Assembly: GCA_009733775.1 (NCBI GenBank)
Contig: WOGZ01000009.1
Location: forward strand, 1 to 64,000
Length of the DNA stretch: 64,000 bases
Reading direction: 5' to 3'
Source: Alectoria sarmentosa
Taxonomy: Eukaryota; Ascomycota; Lecanoromycetes; Lecanorales; Parmeliaceae
Positions 22,531 through 32,957 of this stretch are shown piece by piece. The notes under the pieces were generated by a model. That model saw only the letters and a program-made list of their open reading frames with translations, was not told where the DNA came from and did no database searches. The position numbers and the translations under genes are program-made. Every line of letters starts with the position of its first letter. Position 1 is the stretch's first letter.

Positions 22531-23120
22531 ATAACTTTTCGAAAATATTATCAAAAATTGAAATAAAATTCGCAAGCGATATTCGATAACAAATTGCATC
22601 GCTCGAATAATATTAATATCTTTTATTATCAATATAAATAAAAACCCCGTATTTGTTATTATTAAAAATATTTATAATAATTATCAACATTTCGATATTA
22701 ATACGTTTTCTTAAATAGTAATATTAAATCATTTTTTTGAAAAATATCTCGAATTATATTATTTTGCGAGTTTTATATTATAGAAATAATTAATTTAAAC
22801 AAAAATTTAATAAGAATTGAGAAACGAAAAAGAAGCTTAATAATTGTATATATTATAAATAAATTAATAACAATAAAAAAAGCGACAATAATATATAAAG
22901 ATTAGATTAATCGAAAATAAACTATTAACAATAAAGAATTAATTAATGTAAATAAAGAATTAACGATTTAATGCTTTTATAATTTTATCAATCAAAATTC
23001 GATTAAAAAACGATAAAAAAGATTCTGTAATTAAAATCATTAATTATCAAAAGTGAAGAATGATAAAATAAAATAAAAAGCCTTTCAATCGCGATGTCGA
23101 TTATAATTAAAAAATACAAC
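22531..23120. other. AT-rich block, right part
   Basis: AT-rich sequence of the same character as 18141-22190, with no gene seen. It ends abruptly near 23120, where GC-normal sequence begins. Confidence 0.6.
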
Positions 23121-23988
23121 ATTTTGGCGGGGATGTTGGAGTCTGGCATGTTACTGGGCAATAGGTAGAACGGAGGGCGACGGGATCGTGTGATTGACTG
23201 TGCGTCTTGCAGGATGCGGCGGAAAAAATCCTAAGTTTGTGAATCAAGGTCGTTTAGTGGGATCTCCGCCCTCGACCTCGATGACTGGCAGAGGTCATAG
23301 CCGACTAGTCAAGGGCCATGTGACTTGGCTTCCTACCTTGAAGCCGCTGTATTGACTTTTGGAAATATATATTGCTCTTTCTCGGTCGCCTATAACATGA
23401 AGTTTCGTTCTGAGGTCCATGTCGGAGTACCTACCTATCACGTAGTCCAAGGCCTTTTGCTTGGCTTCCCAGTCTGGTTCAGAATACGAGCGACAGATGA
23501 ATACTCCAGTCCTTCCTAATTTCCACAGTCCCATTACTGCACGTCGGTAACCGGAGGTAGAAGAAGAAGAGTGATGACACGCTTTAGGAGTCTTGTGCTC
23601 GCTGGTTTGATGACAGGAATGATTCGGAGCAGACGAGGCCAGATATTTCAAGCGACAATCTTTTCGAGATGGACATGCAGTTCCTACGATCTTTCGTCGT
23701 CTCGTCAGTCAGTTTACCAGTACTAAACCGTGTATAGTAATCCCCACCTTCATTTTCGAGTTGAAAATTCTGCCTCGGTCAAGACTCGTGTCGTAGAATC
23801 TACCGTGACGAGCCAAAAGACAGTTATCCAACTGGAGGCCAAGTGTCTCCGGTTAGAACAACACTCGCAATGTCTGATGAAGTTATGCAAGATGGCCGAA
23901 ACGATTTTCTCTAGACTCTGAGACTGCCGTAGTATATACAGTAATAATACAGATGGCTGGGATGACTGGGGGTTAGCTTTTGACAACA
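23121..23988. other. Intergenic, no gene seen
   Basis: About 870 bp of normal composition between the AT block and the 3' end of the repeat-containing surface protein gene. No supported ORF. Confidence 0.5.
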
Positions 23989-26900
23989 TCACCGTCCTAT
24001 CAATAGTACCAAAATTCCGCAAACAACGCAAACCAACAAGAAAGATAGCTGAATCCCCTTGCCCTGCCCTCCCGTAAAATCCTGCACATTGACCGAACCG
24101 TTCGCCGCTCCCGTGGCCGTCGGCAGTGCGAATCGTCCAGTCCCGATATCCAAAGTCGACCCTCCAGCTTCCAGACTGATCGCCGTCCCCGAAATGGTAA
24201 CACCGGGAGCAGCGGCACTGAGAGTGACCCCATCTACGACGACGAATGACGATTGCGCTTGGACGTCGAAGCCGTCGATGTTGATATCGGAAGAGACTGG
24301 AGATGTCAATAGCGGGATCGTACTTGAGCCCACGAGCAAAGTGCCAGAAGGCTCAAGACTGATAATGGTTCCGTGTATAGTAGCGGCTGGGCCGCCGGCT
24401 GAGATGGTGATGCCGGCGATGGAAAAAGCGGAGGGGTTTGGGGTGAACGTTTGGCCGGCGATTGTGTAGACGTTGCTCGGGGCGTATGAGAGAGGTGGAA
24501 GATCGACGGTGGAGCTGCCGATAGCCAGTGCTCCGGACGGACCAAGGCTGATGATGGTCCCATCGACTGTGACGGCGGCACCGCCGGCTGAGACGATGGT
24601 GCCGGCAATGGGAAATGCGGAAGGGTTTGGCGTGAATGTCTGGCCTGCGACTGTGTATGCTTTACTGGGAGGGGGATCTGATGGGCTTGGAAGAGATATG
24701 GTACTGCTTCCTATTTCCAATGCTCCATTCTCACCAAGACTGATCCTGGTCCCACTAATCGTAACAGCTGGACCGTTCGCTGAGATGGTGGTACCGGCTA
24801 TGGAAAAAGCTGAGGGATTCGGTGTGAAGGTCTGACCAGCCACAGTGAATATTTTTGTAGCGACAGGCGTGGGTGATGGATTCATGAGAGAGATAGTGCT
24901 ACTTCCTATAGCCAACGCTCCCGATTGATCGAGGCTAATGGCGGTCCCCTTGATAGTGACAGCGGGACCACCTGCTGAGATCATGGTGCCGGCTATAGAG
25001 AAGGCTAAGGGATTTGCTGTGAAGGTCTGACCTGCCACTGCTAGTACAGTCGAAGGAACCGGAGCTGCAAGGGAGATGGTACTGCTACCTATGGCCAAGA
25101 CTCCCGATGGATCAAGGCTGATTTTTGTACCGTCGACTGTTTGAGCGGTGCCACCGGGAACAATGGCTGCGTTGTTGACTTTGAAACCCTTCGGATTCGC
25201 AGTAAAGGTCTGAGCGCCTATGGTGAATATCGACTGAGGAGGCAACAAAATGGGAGAAGATCCGTCAATTTCGGGTCCGGATTTTCCAAATGCATTGTAG
25301 ATGATTGCCCCTAGGCCTTGAGTCTGCGCTTGGGGGTTCTCTCCTGGTGGTGACACAGGTATGATGGGTACTTTGGGATCCGATGGCGATTGTTGTGAAT
25401 CATCTGATGGCGGATCAGGGTCACTAGATGAAGGAGCAATGGTTTCTGCCTGTGGATCTCCAGCAACTGCAGGAACTGAAGGTACTTTGGGAGCTGACGG
25501 TGGATCACCGTTGTTATCTGGAGAGGCTGCTGGACTATCAGGCAGAGAAGCAGGGTCCGCGGAGGCGATTACGGGCGACTGTGTTGGGCTATCTTTTCCA
25601 GGGTCTCTCGTCTTTGCTGGTGGGGCCGCGGGATCATTGGGTAGAGATGCTGGTTTGGCAGCCTCAGCGTAGGATGTAGCTTGTACTGGTATCGTTGTTG
25701 GATCTGCAGGCGTGGGTACAGGCGTAAGCGTAGGACGCGCAGGTGGGGTTGGGGCAAGCAACGACGCAGGGGTCAACGCAGTTGGCGGATCAAATAGAGC
25801 GAAAGTACTCAAAGTGAAAGGGTCAGTCCAAAAGGCAGCACAATTCGATGACCATGTTGGATCGAGAGTGAACATCTCCATAGGTGGCACGATGAGTGGA
25901 AGCCATGGCGGGCCAATAGTGGTAATTATGTCGCCATTGGCGATTGTACTTAATCCCAGGCCCCAAGTCGGACATGCCAGATCTTGAACGTTAATGGGTT
26001 TTATATCCTGAGGAAGTATATATTGATCACTCGGATCGGACCAGACCTCTCCAACTAAAAAGTTGTCGATACCGCCAGGGTTACCGTCGCTCAAGTACTT
26101 GCTGTACACACCAGCCTCCGGTCTCCATGTCGAGAGCGCGCCGGGCGGGAGCGTGATAATTGCGTCGGTCAAAATCGGGCCAACAGTATTACATTGATCA
26201 GTGACCGTGGCTTTCCCCACCAATTGCAGATACATCGATGGGGAAGTGCTACACCAAATGTCAGACTCGCGGATCATCTTGAAGACGAAATTGCTTTACT
26301 TACAACGTATGTCCGCTGACCACAGCAGTACTCCCATTTGCAACAAGTGAGTGCACTCGCTTTTCTAGATTTCGAGTTGACAAGGTTGAGGTGACGTTGG
26401 ACATTTGGTTGTTATGGCAATCGCCAGTGGACTTATCTGGGAAGTAATAGAGCCTTACTTCTGGTATATCCAGCGAGCAATTCCCGCAACACGAATCGTT
26501 AAAGTCACCTGACCAACGTAGAAGTCCCGGGTAATTTTGCAAGAGATAAATTGCAGGAAGATCCCATTCATCGTCCTGAGTGGTCGTATCATTAATACCA
26601 CAGTCTGAAAATGTAAGTTGTCCTTGCTGAATAGCTTCGACGTAAGATCTACATTCCGGACTTCGACCAAAGTTCGTAATCCAAGGATCACCATAATCCC
26701 AAAGACCGTTTTCAGTTCCCCCATTTTCCATATTTGGATTACCCTGCTCAGGAACGCCATACCCATTTTGATTCCAAATGTATGTGAACTGTGCACTGAG
26801 GTAGGCCGAGCATGGTAGTACGGTAGTTGTAGTAGCCGTGGTCAAATTTACTCCCACTGTTATGGAGCCCACCAAGCCAGTCTGACAGGGAGACCCGTAT

Positions 26901-27218
26901 ATGTCACAGTCTTGCTTTTGGCCATAAGGTATAATGTACGAGAAGTCTGAAATACTGGTCGAAGATGTGTTAGGGAACAATTGACTGGAGACATTGGCTA
27001 TCGAGGTTGTAGTTGGAGGCTGTTGGACTGTATCTCACGGTAAGCTGCAATGCACTGACAGGTCCGGCACTATCCGATTCCGCGCATAGACTTGAGTCTT
27101 CAAATGAAAGAAATGCGCAGAGTACAGTATTCGGGGTGGATGACTGACGGGAGTTATTCATCTCAGCGCGGACATAGAGAGCCAGGCACAGGCACAGGAA
27201 CGGTGAAAGGGGCGCCAT
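23989..27218 (-). CDS. Secreted GPI-anchored surface protein with six internal repeats
   Basis: Exons on the minus strand lie at about 27218-27100 (signal peptide MAPLSPFLCLCLALYVRA), ~27010-26300 and ~26277-23989. The two introns are short and their exact borders are uncertain. The second exon encodes a Cys-rich ectodomain (QDCDIYGSPCQ, SDCGINDTT, DSCCGNCSLD) with N-glycosylation sites. The third has a second globular part, a Pro/Ser/Asp-rich linker, and six ~63-residue repeats (DNA 25235-24070) with AGQTFT(A/P)NP...FSIAGT...SGTxISL...GALxIGSSTISL. It ends in a 20-residue hydrophobic tail (SFLLVCVVCGILVLLIGR), as in a GPI signal. The protein is probably a cell-wall or plasma-membrane adhesin-like protein, about 1,040 residues. 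I do not know a named family for the repeat. Confidence 0.75.
24070..25235 (-). repeat. Six tandem coding repeats (~190 bp each)
   Basis: The repeat starts, marked by the GQTFT codons, recur roughly every 190 bp (near 25215, 25040, 24845, 24655, 24465 and 24275). The first five units are close in sequence. The sixth (INIDGFDVQAQSSF...) is diverged. The antisense strand has long open frames here only because of the repeat's codon make-up. Confidence 0.8.
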
Positions 27219-28147
27219 GAGCGCTCGAAAAATACCAATGAAAGCTGAGTCGTTTCAATGAATGAGGTTGCATGAAGGAGATTTTGATTCGTGGCAGGCA
27301 GCACGATGAGAGTAGATGTATGCAAAAATTTGCGCAGAACGCACGACATTGACATTGCGGGAGTCCTCTTGTGCGCTGTTCAGCACAAAGATGAGGCTCA
27401 GCCATGCTGCACGCAACGGACTTGCTCGCCCGAGCAGCTGTCGAAAGCGCCACCAGCGCTGACAGTAAATTCTTCAATAAATAAGACGGACTGAGATTTG
27501 GTGCTTGGTTTGCTTACTTATTTTTTAATTGCCCCACCTTTATGCAGTTCAGATGCATGCATAGCCTAATGAGCTTCCCAGCTGAGATTTGTAATGTGCT
27601 TATTCTTTGGGGATCCTCTGGAATTGCAACGATTCAGAATCCTTGTCGGATAAATCCGACATAGCTGTAGGACTTGAAGCTCAGAAGTCTAGACAGTAAA
27701 AAAATCGGCGAGAAATCCTAAACAACAATCGGCAAACCTCTCCGAAGGATTGAACTTGCAAATTGCAGTTTCGTTCAGAGATACTTGCAAAGCGGACTCA
27801 GAGAATGACTCGAAAGCTTCTGACCTGCTGAAGGTTCTGACTGTCAGAGAGACTGCTGAAAAGATGAGCATTGCTGCATTTGGATAGGAAGAAAGAAACA
27901 CTATACATAAGAGATCTAGGAACTATGCACGTGCTGATCATGCAAAGGTAAAATTAAGAATTGGCAAGACGTTCTAATAATAGAGCAAGCAGGCTCCTTA
28001 GCAAAAGCTTGGCAGCGGCGCCACGGAACGTACCGCTCTGGGCTCAGAACGCTGCCGGCATGACTGTTTTCACAAACATTGACAGACCTCGAAAAACATC
28101 GCCGTTTGAATCATTAACGAATTTAATCGAAGCCACGACGAGATGAA
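27219..28147. other. Intergenic, upstream of the surface protein gene
   Basis: About 0.9 kb with the promoter of the surface protein gene. Small frames at 27689-27901 (-) and 27961-28146 (+) have no supporting motif or start context. Confidence 0.45.
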
Positions 28148-28480
28148 AATTTAAATATAAGACAGAAGAGCTTCTCGAATGAAGCGGCTTTAATTAAATC
28201 ATTGTTGATATTTTTTTGAAACGTTTTTGAACTTGTGGTTAGTTTAGTTGAGGTTTATTGATTCAAAAACTTTTAAGTTTTTGAATCTTTGAGGCAAACA
28301 TGATATAAAGATGATTAAAAAGCGATTGAGTCTCGACGAGCGAAATGAACTCATTTTTTTACTTTCGCAACTAGGTTATTAGAATCGTATTTTTCAAGTT
28401 GAAATTCATTCGAGCAAAAGCGAGGTGAGGGTATTTGGAATTATATTCTCGGGAGTGGTTTTTTCCTTATTTCTCGAGCG
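28148..28480. other. Small AT-rich patch with palindrome and possible transposase remnant
   Basis: A perfect 13-bp inverted repeat GATTCAAAAACTT/AAGTTTTTGAATC with a 2-base loop lies at 28260-28287. Twenty-three bases downstream, an ATG at 28311 opens MIKKRLSLDERNELIFLLSQ, which stops at 28380. It resembles the first helix of Tc1/pogo-type HTH domains, but it is too short to be sure. This may be the end of a degraded DNA transposon. Confidence 0.4.
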
Positions 28481-29549
28481 CTGAATAGAGGGTTCGATGT
28501 GTTATATAGGACGGCGTCAGGGCGATCGAAATATGGGGACAAAAGAGGCTTGTCCTAACTACTCCAAGGGCGGTGAAGCTGGATGGGAATTTCAGGTCCA
28601 CGACGTGGCCTCGGTGATTATTATCATGTAGTGTAGCAGTGCGTCGATGCAGAGGCTCCCCTACCTCCTCTCACTAAACATTAAAAAACAACTTCAAATC
28701 CCATCAGATGTAAGTCCAAGTCTTCCATTTCAAAAGCAGAAGCACTAACTGATCCAAGGCGAGTCTTACCCTCGGTTCGGGACTCCAGATATCAGGTATT
28801 GATCATTTGCTGAAAGGACCCTTGGAGTTCGTCGGACCCGTTTAAACGGCCATTTAGCATCATGTTTTGCTGCCTCACTTTGGGCTGCAAGCTGGGCGAT
28901 AGACAACCAGAAGACGGGAATGAAGCCGTCAGCCAAGTCTAATGACTGAATCTTATTCCTTGAAGGGGCGACGGACATTCTGGACCATTGGAGCAGCCAC
29001 ATGACTTGAAACCTTGCTCTCTCTAGCAACCATTCGCGAGACACACGAATCCACAACATATGCGGCGAATGCAACGGTATCCGGAAAGAAAATGGTGATA
29101 GCCTTTTTCGCTCAAGGCACCATCTTGCAAAAGAGAAAAGCTCTTTTCTCCTGTTATCGCCACGTCGAGAAAGTGAAATCTTTCGTCAAGCGTATTCGTC
29201 ATATTTCTCACACAGAGCTGTCGCTCATGGTCCATCCTATCTAATTTTGACCATGTTGGTAAAGAACAGTAACACCAACTATGGCTTTGAGCACGAGTCG
29301 GTAGGACTCGCATATCTAGCTCCTCCTTGGCTAATGGGACACTGTCCTCCTAAGATCTCTGAATCCGCCACCTGGACGCAGGAAAAATGACGCGAGCTCT
29401 TGGGCTGCGGACATGGGATAGCAACTCGGCGGGCCGTATTGGTAAACGCATCCAGCAGGATGACTCTTCTTGTATCATGGCAGGATGCGTCGGTATAGAA
29501 TGGACGCTCCAGTTGATAATATCACATTATCCAACATCTCCATCTGTTG
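28481..29549. other. Intergenic, no gene seen
   Basis: About 1 kb of normal composition. Overlapping frames at 28766-29313 on both strands show no recognisable product. Confidence 0.5.
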
Positions 29550-30652
29550 CTAGGAAAGTTCTTGTCTCCTTTGTCCCAATGACCCTTCCAATTCACGTAA
29601 GGCCTGCGATCCTTCCAATTCTCGTGGGTATAGCGGTATCTCTGCTCCATGGATCTCGGGCACATATCCGACCCAAGTATCATTCCCATCACCCCTTGCT
29701 TTCTCTCCCTCGTCCACTGGGGTAGGATATGATTCGCGTTTTGCTTCTGTGCGCTGCTTACGTTGTCCAAATCGATATGCCAGAAAGATCATGCCAGCGA
29801 AAACAGTCACGCCAATGGGTACGCCGACACCAATGCCTATTTTGGCGGAAGTGGGAAGTCTGGGAGATGCAGCTGTAGAGCCGGTGCTGGATCCTGAACT
29901 CGCAGTCGCGGATCTTGTGTTTGAGCTCGCAGTCGTGGAGTTTGTGTCTGTAGAAGATGCCGATACAGGAGATTTGATCACAGAAGTAGTGGCGATAAAG
30001 TTTGTTGTAGAAGGAGTCTCAGCGGCTGAGCTCGTGCTTGGAACTGGTATTACAGAGCCTGCAGACAAGGTCGTGGCAGTAGGAATCGCACTGTCGGTCT
30101 TCGATCCTTCGACTGAAGTCGTGGAAGCAGAGCTTGCTGACGAGGAAATCAGCGAATTAGAAGCGGCAGCCGCGATATTGGAGGGCTCGAGTGTGCCACA
30201 TGTCTTGCAGGTATCTGAGCCAGGGTTGGTCGTGCGGCATTGAGAGAAAGTGGCCTCGCAGATGAAGTTGGGCAGGGTGCCTTTATATTGCGCTATGTTC
30301 GCAGGGTCCGTACCGTTGGAACAGATGCATGTATAATCAAGCGTTGACTAGTGGCGATGAGTCTATTGACGCATGACTGCAAGCTTTGAGCTAGCTGGGT
30401 ACTCACACCAGTGCACGAGTTGCCTTTGGTCTGTGACTGTCCACCACAAAGTGTTGGGCAGTTGCTGGTCTGTGCTTGACACCACTGATCTTTGAGCCTC
30501 CGATTAGTACTGCAGAGGGAACGAAGCTCATGCGCCAGGAACCTAGAGGACGTACCCTTGGTGGTCAGGTCAACGGAGTTGGGATCAAAGGTGCTATTGT
30601 CCTGGGCAATGGCCTGCACAACTAGCGCGATTACAATCGAAAACAAGAGCAT
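29550..30652 (-). CDS. DUF7707-like extracellular domain protein with a membrane anchor
   Basis: Three exons, 30652-30556, 30489-30407 and 30347-29550, join in phase to 325 residues. The signal peptide MLLFSIVIALVVQAIAQ is followed by STFDPNSVDLTTK, then QWCQAQTSNCPTLCGGQ, YTCICSNGTDPANIAQYKGT, FICEATFSQC and DTCKTCG. This Cys pattern matches the DUF7707 family of fungal secreted proteins. A Ser/Thr-rich stalk of ~110 residues (~110-220) precedes one membrane helix (IGIGVGVPIGVTVFAGMIFL) and a charged ~75-residue cytosolic tail with YPTPVDEGE. The layout resembles wall-stress sensors (ectodomain, glycosylated stalk, helix, tail). A sensor role is my inference. No damage is seen. Confidence 0.8.
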
Positions 30653-32957
30653 CTCTTCTTGGAACAGAAGTCATCGACTCCAGAACAGCATTTGACTCGA
30701 AACATATATGATGAGCAAGGTACAAGATAGGTACAAGATGGGGAATGGAAAAAGGCAATTGGGCTTGTGGGCAATGGTAAAATGAGGCTGATACTCATCC
30801 CAGAAGTGGCGCCTGTAGTCCGAGGACTGCGCCTACATGAATCCAAATTGCAATGACACTAGCAGTCTAGCACGTTTCAGAAGACTTTCCGTGAGCTAGC
30901 ATTACAAGATACCTAAGAGCGAGGAATAGATTCGCGCGAACGAAACGTGCATCGATCCCAACCAACGACTTCTCTTAATGAGAAAACGCGGAGAAAGAAA
31001 AGAAGAGCAAACCGGAGTGCAGTGCTGACGCACGAGATTGAATCCCAGTCTACCTACCCCACACAGGTATGATCCAACTGTGCCAACAGCGAGGAGAGGA
31101 GTTCCGTAGACACGATCCAAATTGGAGGCTGCGATGATTGGATGAAACGGTCTCAGCTCTCCGATCTATGGATATTAGGTGTTCAGAAGGATTCCAATCC
31201 TGGCCGCAAAAGCGTGAGAGGAGGGCCCCCACGCGGATTATTGCACCCAAAGCCACTTCCCGAACATAAATTGCTGAGCATACAAACCCGCCTTCAACTC
31301 AAGGTGCTCGGTTTCAAGATATCTGTGGGCTCATAGCACGATGTGTATTGTTCATTTATATTTGTTTATTGTGGACGTTTGAAACTCTAGATGTGCTTTA
31401 TTGTACTTAGGCACGCCCCTGCCCGCTCGGGCACCAGGTTTTGGGGGCCGAAGAGCCCGGAGCTAGAGAAAGCTCGGGGCCCCGCGCTACACGCATGGTC
31501 GCATCAAAGGAGCTGAGTACAGGCATCCTCCGTAATGGTCTGGTTGATTCGTAGACGCATTTTTTGTTTATGAAACGAAAACATCCCCCCAATCATAGTG
31601 GTTCGGCAGCCGAAACAGAATCAGATGCCTATTCCTTCGCCCCATCATTGACAACCATCATTCCATCAGACCTGACCACCACAAAAGCGCCCAGAAAGAG
31701 CAAAGAAAGGTTTCAAGCCCATCCTCCATCCACTCTAACCTCCGAACCTGATACCCGCGCGCCATCACATCCGTGGCGCAGTACTATTGAATCCCCATGA
31801 TCCCCGAACCAACCGATTCCATAAACTATACCAGCACCACTCACACACAGTGATGTACCCTACACCTCCAAAAACGGCTTTCTATACATACATACATCCA
31901 TACATAGACAGCATATTACTTACGTTACTCAAATCAAGCCGTCCGATTCGTGCAAAATACAGATATACCGCTCGCTCAAAAAGGTAGAATGCTAATTGCG
32001 ACCGAAGCACCATTACTGCCGCCCTTATTTCATTTCATTTCATTTCATCTTGAGCATGCAGTCTTTTCCCTATCGATCTACACATCCATCTCCCCCTCCT
32101 TCCCTCCTTCTCTCCCGCCCCTCCGTCCGATACAAAAGCACCAAGCAATCCCGCCCGACCGTCTGCTCAATCTCCTCCCCTCCCATCCCATCCCATCCCA
32201 CTCCATTCATCCATTCATCTCCCCATCAAAAACATCACGAGACTTCTCCTGCCAAAACATCAATTGGAATAAAATCAATCATGCACCCACCATTCTCAAC
32301 TCCGCACGAAAATGAAATTCCTCGCCTCGCCTCGCCCTTATTCAAAAAATTCCAGCTCTCGAGCGCGATAGGTATTTGATTTCAATTAAGTTATAATCGA
32401 TAGGGAACTATTATTTCATCTCATCTCATACGTAATAAGAAAAAAGTATCAGCGAAAAAAAAGGTATGAAAAAGCGAGCTGAAGAAGAGTAGCAGAGATG
32501 ATAATAATTGTTAAAATCGATATATCATCTCGATAACCGAGGTGGGGTTTTCCATAAATATCGCACTCGGTATTAATAGGAGAACGGTCTACAAAGATGT
32601 ATGGCACAACGCTATCAATACTCGTATAATGCAGGGATAATCGCTTTATCCATTAATTATAGGCATTGTCCGTGAAGGAAGATAGAGAAACGGCGACGCG
32701 CAACGTACGACGTGAAAAGATGATGATGGAACGAGCATCACCAAGCAGGCCTTCGAAGCGATGCGGCTACATTTCTTTTCTGTTGTACGAGCTCAATCCT
32801 CCAAGAGCTTGCACGTAGGTACATATATATCGAACCTTCACTTCTCGTTCCACCCATTTAGAAAAAACCTAAAAAGAGGTTACGATCCCTCTGCAGATAC
32901 AGGATTCCCAAAACGTCAGCAGCCCGATTCAGCGAGCCGTCACCGCTTAATCCACTG
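30653..32957. other. Intergenic with low-complexity tracts
   Basis: About 2.3 kb. The part at 31990-32330 is made of CATTTC, CCCTCC and CATCCCATCC-type runs that give long but meaningless open frames. I see no recognisable protein at 30900-31800, and 32370-32700 is moderately AT-rich. No RNA gene is seen. Confidence 0.5.

Noticed and set aside
24059..24835. Long plus-strand open frames over the surface-protein repeats
   Set aside because: They are antisense shadows of the repeat-containing gene, open only because its repeated codons lack reverse-complement stops.
31950..32379. Two overlapping 120-codon frames in the 32-kb region
   Set aside because: The DNA here is CATTTC/CCATCCCATCC low-complexity sequence, which gives Ser/Pro/His-rich frames without meaning.
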